DNA from: Streptomyces sp. ISL-98
GTDB taxonomy: Bacteria; Actinomycetota; Actinomycetes; Streptomycetales; Streptomycetaceae
Assembly (NCBI RefSeq): GCF_018614055.1
Contig: NZ_JAGGPB010000023.1
Span: 1-64,000, forward strand
DNA: 64,000 bases
Direction: 5' to 3'
A program made the position numbers and the translations under genes. Under the pieces are notes generated by a model that saw nothing but the letters and a program-made list of their open reading frames with translations, ran no database searches and was not told where the DNA came from. Positions 51,367 to 60,287 of this stretch are shown in pieces (position 1 is the stretch's first letter; each line of letters starts with the position of its first letter).

Positions 51367-54011
51367 GCCGCGAGCGGTTGCGGTCCGAAGTGCTCACCGA
51401 GCAGCGCCCTGGACGTGACACCGAGCTTGCTGTAGATGCGGTACAGGTGGTTCTCGACGGTGCGTACCGACACCGTCAGCCGGGCCGCGATCTCGCGGTT
51501 GGTCAGCCGGGTCGCGGCCAGCACGGCCACTTCGTGCTCACGGGCGGTCAGCGCGGTGCCGGCCCCTGAAGGAACCGCAGGCGCCCGGTCCGCGGCCCCG
51601 GCCCAGCCGGGCAGCGGAGTGCCGGGGCAGGCGGCGAGGTACCCGTGGCTCAGCGCCAGTGAGGCCCGGCCCGCCCGGTGGCGTCCCGCGGCCTGCCACA
51701 CCCGGTGCGCCTGGCTCGCGCTCTCCGCGGCGAGCGGGTGCAGGCCGAGGGAGGCGAAGCGGTCGGCGAGGTCGTCGAGGGCCGCACCGTCCTGCCGGGC
51801 GAGCGCGCGGATGTGCTCGGCGCGCAGCGCGGCGGCCGTGCCGGCGCCGAAGCCGCCGAGAGCGTCCAGCCGCTCCGCCGCCGGGCCTGCCGAGCCCAGC
51901 CGCGCCATCAGATGCAGGGCGGCCAGCGCCGTCGTGCGCCGCCCGGCCGCAGCCGCCCGCCGCGCCACCTCGCCGGATCGCCGCAGCGCCCCGGGAACGT
52001 CGCCGGACCGGCCCAGGACCAGTGCCTCCTCCAGCGCGACGGCGTCGTCGGCGATGGGGTAGCGCAGGGGCCGCCGCGCCGCCGTCCGCACCTCGATCAA
52101 CGTGCGGACGGCTTCCGTCGGCTGCCCGGCCTCGGCCAGCGCCCCGGCCAGTTGGGCCAGGACCCAGGCCCTCGTGGTGAACCAGTCCTGGCTGTCCGGC
52201 ACCGCGGCGGCCCGCCGCAGCAGCGCGACCGCGTCCGGCGCCCGTCCCGTCACCCGGTGCAGACGTGCCCGGAGCACATCGGCGCGGAGCCGGCGGCGTA
52301 TGTCCCAGGGTGCGTCGGCGCGTCGCAGCCGCTCCAGGGCGCCGCGCGCCCGTGCGATGTCGCCGGATTCCAGCGCGGCGTGTGCGCTCACCACCCGGTG
52401 GGCGTGCCTGGCCTCGTCCTGCCAGCTCTCCACCGGGCAGCGCTCCAGCATCGCCAACGCCGCCGGTGCGTCGCCGAGTTCCGTGCGGGCGAACGCGGCG
52501 AGCGGTACGCAGGACTGGAGCGCCGGTGCTGCGTACGACTCGCGCAGCACCGTGTCCCCCGTCACCGCCACGTCGCCCAGCCGGTCCTGCAGCAGCCGTA
52601 CGGTCCCCTGAAGTCCTCGCGCCGGCCCCTGCGGAGCCCGCTGCACCGCCCGGTCGGCGAGGGTCGCGGCCTCGGTGACCCGGCCAAGTCCCCAGGCGAG
52701 ATTGCCGATCCGGGCGGCGAGTCCCTCGGCCGACCGGCCGTCGGCGGCAGTCGACCGGCCGTCGGCGGCCGCGAGCGCCGTCGCGGCCTCGTTGCAGCGC
52801 CCCTGCCCAGCCAGGGCCCGGCCCAGCAGCAGCGCCGCCGCGGGGTCGAGCGCGTGGCCGTCGGCGGCGGTCCCGTCGGCGGCGAGCGCGGCCCGGGCGA
52901 GCCGCTCGGCCGACGCGAATTCGAAGCGCAGCAGCGCCGTCGAGGCGGCGGCGCGCAGTCGGCCGGCCGGTGGGTGCTGCCCTGCGTCGACCCGCAGGGA
53001 CACGGACTGCAGCAGGTCGAGGCCGGTGTCGCCGGACAGCTGCGCCGCTCCGGTCGGTTCCAGCTCGTCGGCGAGCTGCCGACGGAGCCTGCGGGCGGTG
53101 AGCGCCGGCAGGGCGGCGGCAACGGCGTGGCCGCACAGTGGTTGGCCGAGCCGCAGCCGCAGCCGTCGGCCGGTGCGCTCCGCGACCACGATGCCCCTGC
53201 GGTTCAGCCGCTCCGCCGCGGGAGCCAGTTCCGCCAGCAGAGGCAGGTCGTCCGGCACCGGTCCGGCCAGGCCGAGTACGGCGACCAACTCCTGCTCGTC
53301 GGGGTCCAGGCCGCCCAGCATGCGCCGGGCGGTCTCGGCCACCCGGCCACCCGGCCGTCCGGCGGGGCCCTCCCAGTGCCACAGTCCGAGGGTCGGCCGG
53401 AGCGTACCGTCGGCCACGAGCTGCTCGGTGAGTTCGGTCAGCAGCAGGGCGTTGCCGCCGGTCAGGTCCCAGCAGCGGGCCGTGGTGTCGGTGGCCACCT
53501 GGCTGCCCAGCCTGGCGCGCAGGGCGCGCGCGGTGCCGGCCCGGTCGAAGGCGGTGACGTCGACGTCGCTCACCAGGCCGTCCCGCAGCAGTCCGTCCAC
53601 GGCCGCAGGCAGCGGGATGCCGGCCAAGGCCGTGGCGAGCAGCAGCACGCGGCCCTCCCGTACCGCCACGGCCAGCTGTTCGGCGCCCGCCGCGCCGAGC
53701 CGGTGGATGTCGTCGACGCCCAGCACGACGTACGGTCCGGACTCGCCCCGGTGCGGGGCGGCCGTGGCGCAGCGCTCCAGCAGGCCGGTCAGTTCACGGT
53801 GTGCCGGGATGCCGGGGCAGACCGCCTCGGCCGTACCCTCCTGCCGCAGCCGTCGCAGCGCCTCCTGAAGCAGCCGGGTCCTGCCCACCCCCGGCGGGCC
53901 GGTGACCAGGGCACCCCGGCCCCGCGCGGCGAGTCCTTCGATCCCTTCGAGCTCGGACTCCCTGTTCAGCACGGGCCACCGCGCGGCGGCGTCCGAGGCG
54001 TGTGCAGTCAT
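51345..54011 (-). CDS. LuxR-family LAL regulator (AAA ATPase plus C-terminal HTH)
   Basis: An 888-residue regulator. The N-terminal ATPase has a Walker A site GPPGVGRTRLLQEAL, where the usual Lys is Arg, and a Walker B site VVLGVDDIHRLG. A long helical region follows, then a C-terminal LuxR HTH (LTAREHEVAVLAATRLTNRE, VSVRTVENHLYRIYSKLG). LAL proteins are typical pathway activators in Streptomyces clusters; this one probably controls the phenazine operon. The Arg may weaken ATP hydrolysis. ATG 54011 lies 22 bp from a MITE insertion. No in-frame TTA codon was noticed. Confidence 0.92.
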   Translation of the reverse strand: MTAHASDAAARWPVLNRESELEGIEGLAARGRGALVTGPPGVGRTRLLQEALRRLRQEGTAEAVCPGIPAHRELTGLLERCATAAPHRGESGPYVVLGVDDIHRLGAAGAEQLAVAVREGRVLLLATALAGIPLPAAVDGLLRDGLVSDVDVTAFDRAGTARALRARLGSQVATDTTARCWDLTGGNALLLTELTEQLVADGTLRPTLGLWHWEGPAGRPGGRVAETARRMLGGLDPDEQELVAVLGLAGPVPDDLPLLAELAPAAERLNRRGIVVAERTGRRLRLRLGQPLCGHAVAAALPALTARRLRRQLADELEPTGAAQLSGDTGLDLLQSVSLRVDAGQHPPAGRLRAAASTALLRFEFASAERLARAALAADGTAADGHALDPAAALLLGRALAGQGRCNEAATALAAADGRSTAADGRSAEGLAARIGNLAWGLGRVTEAATLADRAVQRAPQGPARGLQGTVRLLQDRLGDVAVTGDTVLRESYAAPALQSCVPLAAFARTELGDAPAALAMLERCPVESWQDEARHAHRVVSAHAALESGDIARARGALERLRRADAPWDIRRRLRADVLRARLHRVTGRAPDAVALLRRAAAVPDSQDWFTTRAWVLAQLAGALAEAGQPTEAVRTLIEVRTAARRPLRYPIADDAVALEEALVLGRSGDVPGALRRSGEVARRAAAAGRRTTALAALHLMARLGSAGPAAERLDALGGFGAGTAAALRAEHIRALARQDGAALDDLADRFASLGLHPLAAESASQAHRVWQAAGRHRAGRASLALSHGYLAACPGTPLPGWAGAADRAPAVPSGAGTALTAREHEVAVLAATRLTNREIAARLTVSVRTVENHLYRIYSKLGVTSRALLGEHFGPQPLAAQAVHGR

Positions 54012-54033
54012 CCTGGTCAGCTCCTCGCTGGTA

Positions 54034-54171
54034 CTAGGGCGTGTCCGGCGGATCAGGCCTGGGTCGCGGGGCTGGCACGCACATCTGCGGCTGCGCGCAC
54101 CAGACCCCGCTCACCAGCACAGAGAGTGCGCCGCACCTTGAAGTCGGCCTGATCCGCCGGACACCCCCTAG
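54034..54171. mobile_element. CTAG-flanked MITE (non-autonomous IS5-like element)
   Basis: A 130-bp segment has terminal inverted repeats of about 22 bp with one mismatch, containing GTGTCCGGCGGATCAGGCC on the left and its complement on the right. It is flanked on both sides by CTAG (54034-54037 and 54168-54171), as expected for a target-site duplication. It has no ORF. It resembles the ends of IS5-group elements of Streptomyces, which insert at CTAG. The right CTAG supplies the TAG stop of flavin oxidase 2. Confidence 0.85.
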
Positions 54172-55565
54172 GGCCGGGGCTCCGGCAAGATGTTGCGGTT
54201 GCAGCGGAAGAGGTTGGCCGGGTCGTACTGCGTCTTGAGCACGGTCAGCCGACGGTGGTCGGCCCGCTCCCAGAAGTCCTCGGGCGGCTCGTCGGCCGCG
54301 CAGGCGCCATACACCAGGTTGTGGAACCTGCCGAGGCGTGCCGGCGCAAGTGCGTCCAGCACCTTGCGGTGCGCGGCCCGGGCCTCTTCGGTGCTGGTCC
54401 CGTCCAGCGGGGTCAGGACGCGGACGAGATAGCGCGCTTCCCGGTGGCCCACCGCGTTCGGCACCTTCGGCGCGCGGCCCAGGGCGCCGCCCAGGTGGCG
54501 GATGTCGAGCACGCACCTGACCGGCGCGCCGGGGCCGGTGGTCTCCGTCAGGGAGGCGGCCGCCTCCGCGTCGAACTCCCGCAGCAGGACGTTGTCGCCC
54601 AAGTAGGCATGCGGGTACGACGGGTCGTGGTAAATGGCGGCGCACTCCGTGTACGGCATTTCCCCCAGCGTGTCGACGAGTCCGGGGCCGGCCGCGCGCA
54701 GCGGTGCCACCAGCTCCTCGCCGGTTCTGGCGTCCCCGGTGTACGCGATGCGCACGTGGGTGACGTGGCGGCCCCGCAACGGGGCGGGGACCGCCGACAC
54801 GTCGGGGTAATGAATCGTCGACACGGAGGAGGTCAGTTCCTCCGGCAGCGTCGTGGTCCACTGCCGGTAGGACTCCAGGAGGTCCGGCACCCGGGCCGTG
54901 TCGAAGGCCAGCTCACCGCCGTAGATCCGGCTGACCGGCACCAGGTCGATCTCGACGGCCGTCACCGCGCCGAAGTTCGCCCCGGCTCCGCGCAGGGCCC
55001 AGAACAGGTCGGGGTCGTGCTCGGCCGTGACGTGCCGGGGGCGGCCGTCGGCCGTGACGATGTCGACGGCACGCACATGGTCGGCCGCGTAGCCGAACTG
55101 CCGTGCCAGCAGGCCCAGTCCGCCCCCGAGGAGGTAGCCGACCGCGCCCACGTCGGGGGAGGAGCCGTTCAGCGGGGCCAGCCCGTAGCGCGCGGCCGCG
55201 TCGACGACCGCGGCGACGCGGGTGCCCGCCGCGATCCGTGCAGTCCGGGCGGCGGCGTCCACGGTGACCCCGGTCATCCGGCCGGTGCTGATGAGCAGGC
55301 CGCCGTCGAGGGGGACCGACAGCCCGTGTCCCGTCGCCTGCACGGCCACCGGCAGCCCGTGGGCGGCGGCGTGGGCCACGGCCGCCGCCACGTCCTCGGC
55401 TCCGGCGGCCCGTACCAGGACGGACGGCCGGTGCCGGTAGCCGGTCTGGAATCCCGCGCATCCGGCGTCGAACCCGGGGTCGCCCGGCACCAGCACTGCC
55501 CCTCGGATCTGTTCGCCGAGCCGGCCGGCCGCTCCGGTGCCGTCGGCCGCTGAGACGCCGTTCAT
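54168..55565 (-). CDS. FAD-linked oxidase 2 (BBE/PCMH type)
   Basis: A 465-residue paralogue of oxidase 1: QATGHGLSVPLDGGLLISTG holds the FAD-linking His, GAVGYLLGGGLGLLARQFGY follows, and the BBE tail is FRCNRNILPEP. As in oxidase 1, Ser replaces the second covalent Cys. It probably oxidises a phenazine-pathway alcohol or a reduced phenazine. AAAGGAA precedes ATG 55565. Its TAG stop lies within the target duplication of a MITE, so the insertion occurred exactly at its end and the last residues may have been altered. The carrier-protein gene is 80 bp upstream. Confidence 0.92.
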   Translation of the reverse strand: MNGVSAADGTGAAGRLGEQIRGAVLVPGDPGFDAGCAGFQTGYRHRPSVLVRAAGAEDVAAAVAHAAAHGLPVAVQATGHGLSVPLDGGLLISTGRMTGVTVDAAARTARIAAGTRVAAVVDAAARYGLAPLNGSSPDVGAVGYLLGGGLGLLARQFGYAADHVRAVDIVTADGRPRHVTAEHDPDLFWALRGAGANFGAVTAVEIDLVPVSRIYGGELAFDTARVPDLLESYRQWTTTLPEELTSSVSTIHYPDVSAVPAPLRGRHVTHVRIAYTGDARTGEELVAPLRAAGPGLVDTLGEMPYTECAAIYHDPSYPHAYLGDNVLLREFDAEAAASLTETTGPGAPVRCVLDIRHLGGALGRAPKVPNAVGHREARYLVRVLTPLDGTSTEEARAAHRKVLDALAPARLGRFHNLVYGACAADEPPEDFWERADHRRLTVLKTQYDPANLFRCNRNILPEPRP

Positions 55566-55645
55566 GGCGAGCGTTCCTTTCTGTCGTACGTTCGGCCCCC
55601 GGGGGCCGTCCTGTTGCCCGGACCCCCGGGGCGGGGCTGTGCGGG

Positions 55646-55903
55646 TCAGCCTTCGGAGGGGGCGTTCCCGTCCAGGCCCAGGTGCCGCGCCCAGGCCCGC
55701 ACGGTGGGTTCGACGGCGAGCGTGGCGAAGTCCACGTCCAGGCCGCTGCGCCGCCAGCGGCCGCTGAGCCGCATGAGCTGAATGGATTTGAGTCCCAGTT
55801 GGGCCAGGTTGGCATCGTCGGCTATCTCCTCCGGGGCGATGCCGAGGACCGTCGCCACGGCCTCCCTGATCTCCTCGGGGGTGAGCGTGGGCGCGCTGGT
55901 CAT
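55646..55903 (-). CDS. Aryl-type carrier protein
   Basis: An 85-residue carrier protein with the phosphopantetheine site LAQLGLKSIQLMRL. The shape recalls aryl carrier domains (EntB/VibB-type LGLDS), except that the Asp before Ser is Lys. With the stand-alone adenylation enzyme and the KASIII-like enzyme in the same operon, it could hold a phenazine carboxyl as a thioester. The start is ATG 55903, with AAGGCACTTCTG upstream. The KASIII-like gene lies 31 bp further upstream. Confidence 0.88.
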   Translation of the reverse strand: MTSAPTLTPEEIREAVATVLGIAPEEIADDANLAQLGLKSIQLMRLSGRWRRSGLDVDFATLAVEPTVRAWARHLGLDGNAPSEG

Positions 55904-55934
55904 CAGAAGTGCCTTTCTGCAGTACGGGTACGGG

Positions 55935-56981
55935 TCAGCCGTGTGCGGCGGGCGGCGCGGTGATCTGCACGACGGCGCAGCCCGCCTCCATACCCTCGGT
56001 GGCTCCGACGAGCAGGACGTGGTCCCCCTCGGTCACCTGGCCGGTCTCCCACAGGTGTTGCAGGCCGAGGACCAGGTCGCTGACGCTGGCGTGGCCGATG
56101 GTCCTGATGTATTCCCAGGTCCCGACCTCGGCCGACACCTCCAGCGGGTCCAGGATCATGGCGTGCAGCGCGTCCTCGTTGAAGCCGATGTGGGCGACAC
56201 GGGTGATGCTGTCCCACCCGACGCCCGCCTCGGCCAGCGTCTGCTCGGCGGTCTCGGCGACCAGATCGCCGAACCGCTTCACCGCGGCGATCATGTCGAG
56301 CGGAGCGGCGCCCGGCCGCTGGGACCACGCCTCCAGCCGAGGCGCGACGTACATCGGGCGGTCCGGGTGCCGGGCGGGCGGCAGCAGCGGCTCGGCACCG
56401 CGGTGCATCGCCTCCAGGCTGGACTCGGACCGCGAGCCGACCGCGAGCAGGCGCGCGAACCCGGAGCGGGTGGACGCCACCAGCGCGGCGGCACTGTCCG
56501 CGTACATCGCGTGGTCGGAGTCCCGCCAGCGGTCGACCAGCGGCGTGGAGAAGTTGTCCGCGGCCGTGATCAGGACCGCCTCCTTGCCCGGGGTGGTGCC
56601 CAGCAGCCCGGCGGCCAGCCGCAGCGAGGTCAGCACGGACAGGCAGCCGTGCCGGATCTCGGTGGCGACGACGGGCTGGTTCAGCGTCCGGTGCAGCACG
56701 TAGTGCGGCGCCGACCAGCCTTCGGGGCCCTGGTAGTAGGCGCCGCTGTGCAGCAGGGCCGCGAAGTCCTCGGGCCGGTGGCCGGACCGTTCGACGGCCT
56801 TCGTGGCCGCGTCCACCGCCATGTCCACGGCGGCCAGTTCGGTTTCCACCGCGACGGCTGTGATGCCCGACTCCTTGGCAGCGGTGCTGTCGATCCAGCC
56901 CTGGCGCGCCGCTTCCCGCACGGGCACGGTCCTCGGCACGTACGTGCCGATTCCCGCGAGATAAATGTTGTCGACCTTCAC
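55935..56981 (-). CDS. KASIII-like ketosynthase or acyltransferase
   Basis: A 348-residue thiolase-fold protein: the opening NIYLAGIGTYVPRTVPVREA is typical of KASIII homologues, the nucleophile Cys lies in EIRHGCLSVLTSLRLAAG near residue 110, and a His occurs in VAHIGFN. The third residue, Asn in FabH, appears to be His (TIGHASVSD), so condensation may be changed or replaced by simple acyl transfer, as in CerJ-like enzymes. In context it may join a phenazine acyl unit and a fatty or malonyl unit. GTG 56981 has AAAGGGA upstream. Confidence 0.85.
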   Translation of the reverse strand: MKVDNIYLAGIGTYVPRTVPVREAARQGWIDSTAAKESGITAVAVETELAAVDMAVDAATKAVERSGHRPEDFAALLHSGAYYQGPEGWSAPHYVLHRTLNQPVVATEIRHGCLSVLTSLRLAAGLLGTTPGKEAVLITAADNFSTPLVDRWRDSDHAMYADSAAALVASTRSGFARLLAVGSRSESSLEAMHRGAEPLLPPARHPDRPMYVAPRLEAWSQRPGAAPLDMIAAVKRFGDLVAETAEQTLAEAGVGWDSITRVAHIGFNEDALHAMILDPLEVSAEVGTWEYIRTIGHASVSDLVLGLQHLWETGQVTEGDHVLLVGATEGMEAGCAVVQITAPPAAHG

Positions 56982-57045
56982 CGGTGTCCCTTTCGACGGT
57001 GGCTGTTCCTGTTGCTCGTCCGCGAGCTGTCCGAGGCGGTGCCGG

Positions 57046-58656
57046 TCACAGCGGGAACGGCTCCAGCTCGCCGGAGATCACCTGATCGCGCAGTGTCTTG
57101 CGGTCGACCTTCCCGTTGGCGTTCAGCGGGAAGGTGTCCAGGGCGTGGAAGGTCAGCGGGATCATGTACGGGGGCAGGGACTCGCCCAGTCCCTTGTCCA
57201 CCGCGTGCATGTCGATGTCGTCGCCGGAGACAATGGCGGCCAGCACCGCGGAGCCGTCCTCCTCGCCGGGCACGGCCAGCACCACGGCCTGCGCCACCCC
57301 TTCCTGCTGGAGGAGGTGCGCCTCCACCTCGCCCGTCTCGATGCGGTGGCCGAGGATCTTCACCTGGGTGTCGAGGCGGCCGATGTAGATGTACTCCCCG
57401 TCGGCGGTCCTGCGGCCGAGGTCGCCCGTGCGGTACCACCTGCGGGGCTCGCCGTCGTGCTTCGTGGTGTGGAAGGCGCGCGCGGTCTGCTCCGGTGCGT
57501 TCCAGTAGCCCGCGAACACCTGCGGTCCGTACAGGCAGAGTTCACCCGTCTCGCCGTCGGGCACCGGGGTGCCGTCCTCGGCCAGTACGGCGACCTCCAT
57601 GCCCGGGTACGGTGCGCCGATCGGCACGATCCCGTTCACCGAACGCTCCGGCGAGGTCCGCGGGTCCCAGCGGTGCACCAGGCACGCGACGGTCGCCTCG
57701 GTCGGCCCGTAGAGGTTCTCCAGCACCGACCCGGAGGCCGCCTCCTGCCAGGCCCGGGCGGTCGGCGCGGGCAGCGCCTCGCCGCAGAACAGACTCCAGC
57801 GCAGGGACGGCAGACTGCCTGGTTCGAGCAGTCCCTTGCGCGCCTGGAGTGCGGCGACGGAGGGCACCGAGAGCCAGACCGTGATGCCGTGTTCGCGAAT
57901 GAAGCCGAGCGGCGACAGAAGCTGGTGGGAGTCCATGGGCACCAGGCACGCCCCGCTGCGCCAGGCCATGAACGGGTCGAATATGGACAGGTCGAAGGTC
58001 TGGTCGGCCGTGTGCGTGAAGCGGTCGTCCTCCGTGAACCCGTACCGCTCGGCGTTGACGCGCAGGAACCAGGCCACGTTGGCGTGCGAGACCGGAACGC
58101 CCTTGGGGCGGCCGGTCGAGCCCGAGGTGAACAGCAGGTAGGCGGCGTCGTCGGGGTCCGGGAACACCGGCCCGGCCAGGGGGGTGCAGCCCTCGACGCC
58201 GCCACGGGTCATTACCGGTACGGCGGCGGGGATGCCCGGGGGCGCCTCGGCCGTCTCCGGCAGCAGGGCCGCAGGGGCGTCCGTCATCTCGCGCAGCAGC
58301 TCGGCGAGCTGTCCGGCCGAGCCGTGTTCGGCCAGGATCACGTCCAGACCCGCGCGCTCGGCGATGTCCTTGTTGCGGGCAACCGGGTACTTCTTGTTCA
58401 GCGGCACCGCTGTGGCGCCGGCGTAGAGGGCCGCCAGGAAACCGGCGTACGTGACGAGGCTGCGGTGGCCGAGGATCCCCACCCGCCTCGGCCGCTTACC
58501 GGCCTTGATGAGCGCGGCGGCCCAGACACGGGCCACCCCGTCCAGCTCCGCGTACGTCCAGGAGCGCCCGTCGAGGAGCAGGGCCGGGCGACCCGGGTGG
58601 CACTGCGCGGAGGAGTGGAAGCCGGCGTGGAGGAAGTGAGAGGCAGTGTCCTGCAT
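57046..58656 (-). CDS. Stand-alone adenylation (acyl/amino acid-AMP) enzyme
   Basis: A 536-residue ANL enzyme with the full NRPS A-domain motif set: LLFTSGSTGRPKGVPV (A3), LYGPTEATVACL (A5), GELCLYGPQVFAGYW, YRTGDLGRRTADGEYIYIGR (A7/A8) and PLNANGKVDRK (A10, catalytic Lys). Being free-standing and followed by KASIII and an aryl-type carrier protein, it probably adenylates a phenazine carboxylate or fatty acid and loads the carrier. The substrate cannot be read safely by eye. ATG 58656 is chosen; phzG lies 77 bp upstream. Confidence 0.9.
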   Translation of the reverse strand: MQDTASHFLHAGFHSSAQCHPGRPALLLDGRSWTYAELDGVARVWAAALIKAGKRPRRVGILGHRSLVTYAGFLAALYAGATAVPLNKKYPVARNKDIAERAGLDVILAEHGSAGQLAELLREMTDAPAALLPETAEAPPGIPAAVPVMTRGGVEGCTPLAGPVFPDPDDAAYLLFTSGSTGRPKGVPVSHANVAWFLRVNAERYGFTEDDRFTHTADQTFDLSIFDPFMAWRSGACLVPMDSHQLLSPLGFIREHGITVWLSVPSVAALQARKGLLEPGSLPSLRWSLFCGEALPAPTARAWQEAASGSVLENLYGPTEATVACLVHRWDPRTSPERSVNGIVPIGAPYPGMEVAVLAEDGTPVPDGETGELCLYGPQVFAGYWNAPEQTARAFHTTKHDGEPRRWYRTGDLGRRTADGEYIYIGRLDTQVKILGHRIETGEVEAHLLQQEGVAQAVVLAVPGEEDGSAVLAAIVSGDDIDMHAVDKGLGESLPPYMIPLTFHALDTFPLNANGKVDRKTLRDQVISGELEPFPL

Positions 58657-58733
58657 GGTGTGCTCGCGTTCCGCTTCGATGGGGTTCTCGAAAGCCCCGT
58701 AGGGCTTCGAAAGGTCAGGTCCGGCGGCGGGTG

Positions 58734-59378
58734 TCACGGCTGGAGCCGGCTGATGTTCCAGCCGCCCTCGCAGCGGTCGTAGCGCAGCCGCTCGTGCAGG
58801 CGCTCGGTGCCGTTGGCCCAGAACTCCACGCTCTCGGGCCTGAGTCGGTAGGCAGTGAACGAGCCGGGACGCGGCAGCGGCCCGCTCCCGGCCAGCTGCC
58901 CGGCCCGCTCGCGGAGTTCCGCCACCTCGTCGAGGCCGTCCAGCGGCTCGCTCTGCCGGGACGCCGTCGTCATGGCGTGGGTGAACACCGCGCGGGCGGC
59001 CCACAGGGCATCGGCCTCGGTGTCGGGCAGCCGCTCGACCGGCCCGGCGACAGTGATCTGCTGACTGCTCTCCCGCCAGTACAGAACGCCGGATGCCCAC
59101 GGGTTGGCAGCCAGCTCACGGCCCTTGCGGCTGCCTTGGTGGGTGACGAAGACGAGTCCCGCCCCGGTCACCCGGCTCACCACCAGGATCCGGGACGAGG
59201 AGCGGCCCCGGACGTCGGCTGTGGCGAGCGCCAACGCCCTTGGTTCGCGGACCTGTTGGCGCTCCGCTTCGTCGAGCCAGGCGCTCAGCAGCCCCATCGG
59301 CTCCGGGGGCGGGGCCGCGAACTCGGGAAAGGCGATCTCCACGGTCCCGGTGAGGGTTTCCGACCTGGTGCTGCTCAT
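58734..59378 (-). CDS. phzG: Phenazine biosynthesis FMN-dependent oxidase PhzG
   Basis: A 214-residue member of the pyridoxamine-phosphate-oxidase fold with RSSSRILVVSRVTGAGLVFV and ASGVLYWRESSQQITVAGPV, the FMN-binding segments. PhzG oxidises the reduced tricyclic intermediate to phenazine-1-carboxylic or -1,6-dicarboxylic acid. GGAG precedes ATG 59378. It is last of the contiguous phzC-D-E-F-G run, 49 bp after phzF, which supports the assignment over a vitamin B6 role. Confidence 0.93.
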   Translation of the reverse strand: MSSTRSETLTGTVEIAFPEFAAPPPEPMGLLSAWLDEAERQQVREPRALALATADVRGRSSSRILVVSRVTGAGLVFVTHQGSRKGRELAANPWASGVLYWRESSQQITVAGPVERLPDTEADALWAARAVFTHAMTTASRQSEPLDGLDEVAELRERAGQLAGSGPLPRPGSFTAYRLRPESVEFWANGTERLHERLRYDRCEGGWNISRLQP

Positions 59379-59427
59379 GATTTTCTCCGTGTGGCGGACG
59401 TGGGGCGGCGGCCGGGCGCTGCGGTGA

Positions 59428-60264
59428 TCACAGATGCAGCGTCCCCTCGATCACGACGACGCCGTCACCGCCCACCTCGACCGAAGTGACCTGGTCCCCG
59501 ACGCCCTCGACGAGCGCGCGCATCGGCGACGGCCGGCCCATCTCGACGCCCTGGGTGATCTCGATGCGCTGCCCGTAGTCGACGAGCCCGCGCCGGGCGA
59601 GGTGGATGGCGATGGGTCCGGCCGCCGAACCGGTGGCCGCGTCCTCGACGACGCCGTACGCGGGCGAGAACATCCGGTTGCGCCACCGCGTCCCCGACCC
59701 GGCGAAACAGTTGGCCGCCATGTCGGGGAACTGCGCGAGGGCACGGTGGTCGGGCGTGAGGGCGGAAAGCTCCTCGACGCTGCCCAGGCAGACGAGGACG
59801 TGGCGCGGGCCGTTGCGGTAGACCTCCACCGGCAGCGCGGGGTCCGGCACGCCCAGCGCGGCCAGCAGCTCGTCGGCCTGCTCGAACGGCTCCCAGTCCG
59901 GTACCGGCTGTCGCATCCAGGCAGCGGTCACCACGCCGTCCTTGCGCACCAGCTCGAAGGGAATGACGCCCATGGCGGTCTCCAGCTTCAGTTGGTCCGC
60001 CGGGGTGCGGTTGCCGAGCGCGATGGCGGTGCCCAGCAGCGGATGCCCCGCAAACGGGAGCTCGTTGACGGGCGTGAAGATCCTGATGTGCGCGTCGCTG
60101 CCCTGCTCGGGGCGCAGCACGAAGGTGGTCTCCGAGAGGTGCAGCTCGGCCGCGATGCGCTGCATCTGCTCGGCGGAGAGGTCGTCGCCCTCCAGGAATA
60201 CGGCCACCGGGTTGCCGTGCAGCGGCCGGGTGGCGAAGGCGTCGACGACGACGTAGGAATGCAT
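59428..60264 (-). CDS. phzF: trans-2,3-dihydro-3-hydroxyanthranilate isomerase PhzF
   Basis: A 278-residue PhzF of the diaminopimelate-epimerase fold. The catalytic Glu is in LHLSETTFVLRP near residue 45, and PFAGHPLLGTAIALG and EDAATGSAAGPIAIHLA complete the active site. It isomerises DHHA to the aminoketone that dimerises to the phenazine skeleton. ATG 60264 is preferred: GGGAG lies upstream, MHSYVVVDAF matches known PhzF starts and the length is exactly that of Pseudomonas PhzF. An ATG at 60291 overlaps the phzE stop (ATGA) and would add nine residues. Confidence 0.96.
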   Translation of the reverse strand: MHSYVVVDAFATRPLHGNPVAVFLEGDDLSAEQMQRIAAELHLSETTFVLRPEQGSDAHIRIFTPVNELPFAGHPLLGTAIALGNRTPADQLKLETAMGVIPFELVRKDGVVTAAWMRQPVPDWEPFEQADELLAALGVPDPALPVEVYRNGPRHVLVCLGSVEELSALTPDHRALAQFPDMAANCFAGSGTRWRNRMFSPAYGVVEDAATGSAAGPIAIHLARRGLVDYGQRIEITQGVEMGRPSPMRALVEGVGDQVTSVEVGGDGVVVIEGTLHL

Positions 60265-60287
60265 CTGCTTCTCCCGCTGGTCTCTGG

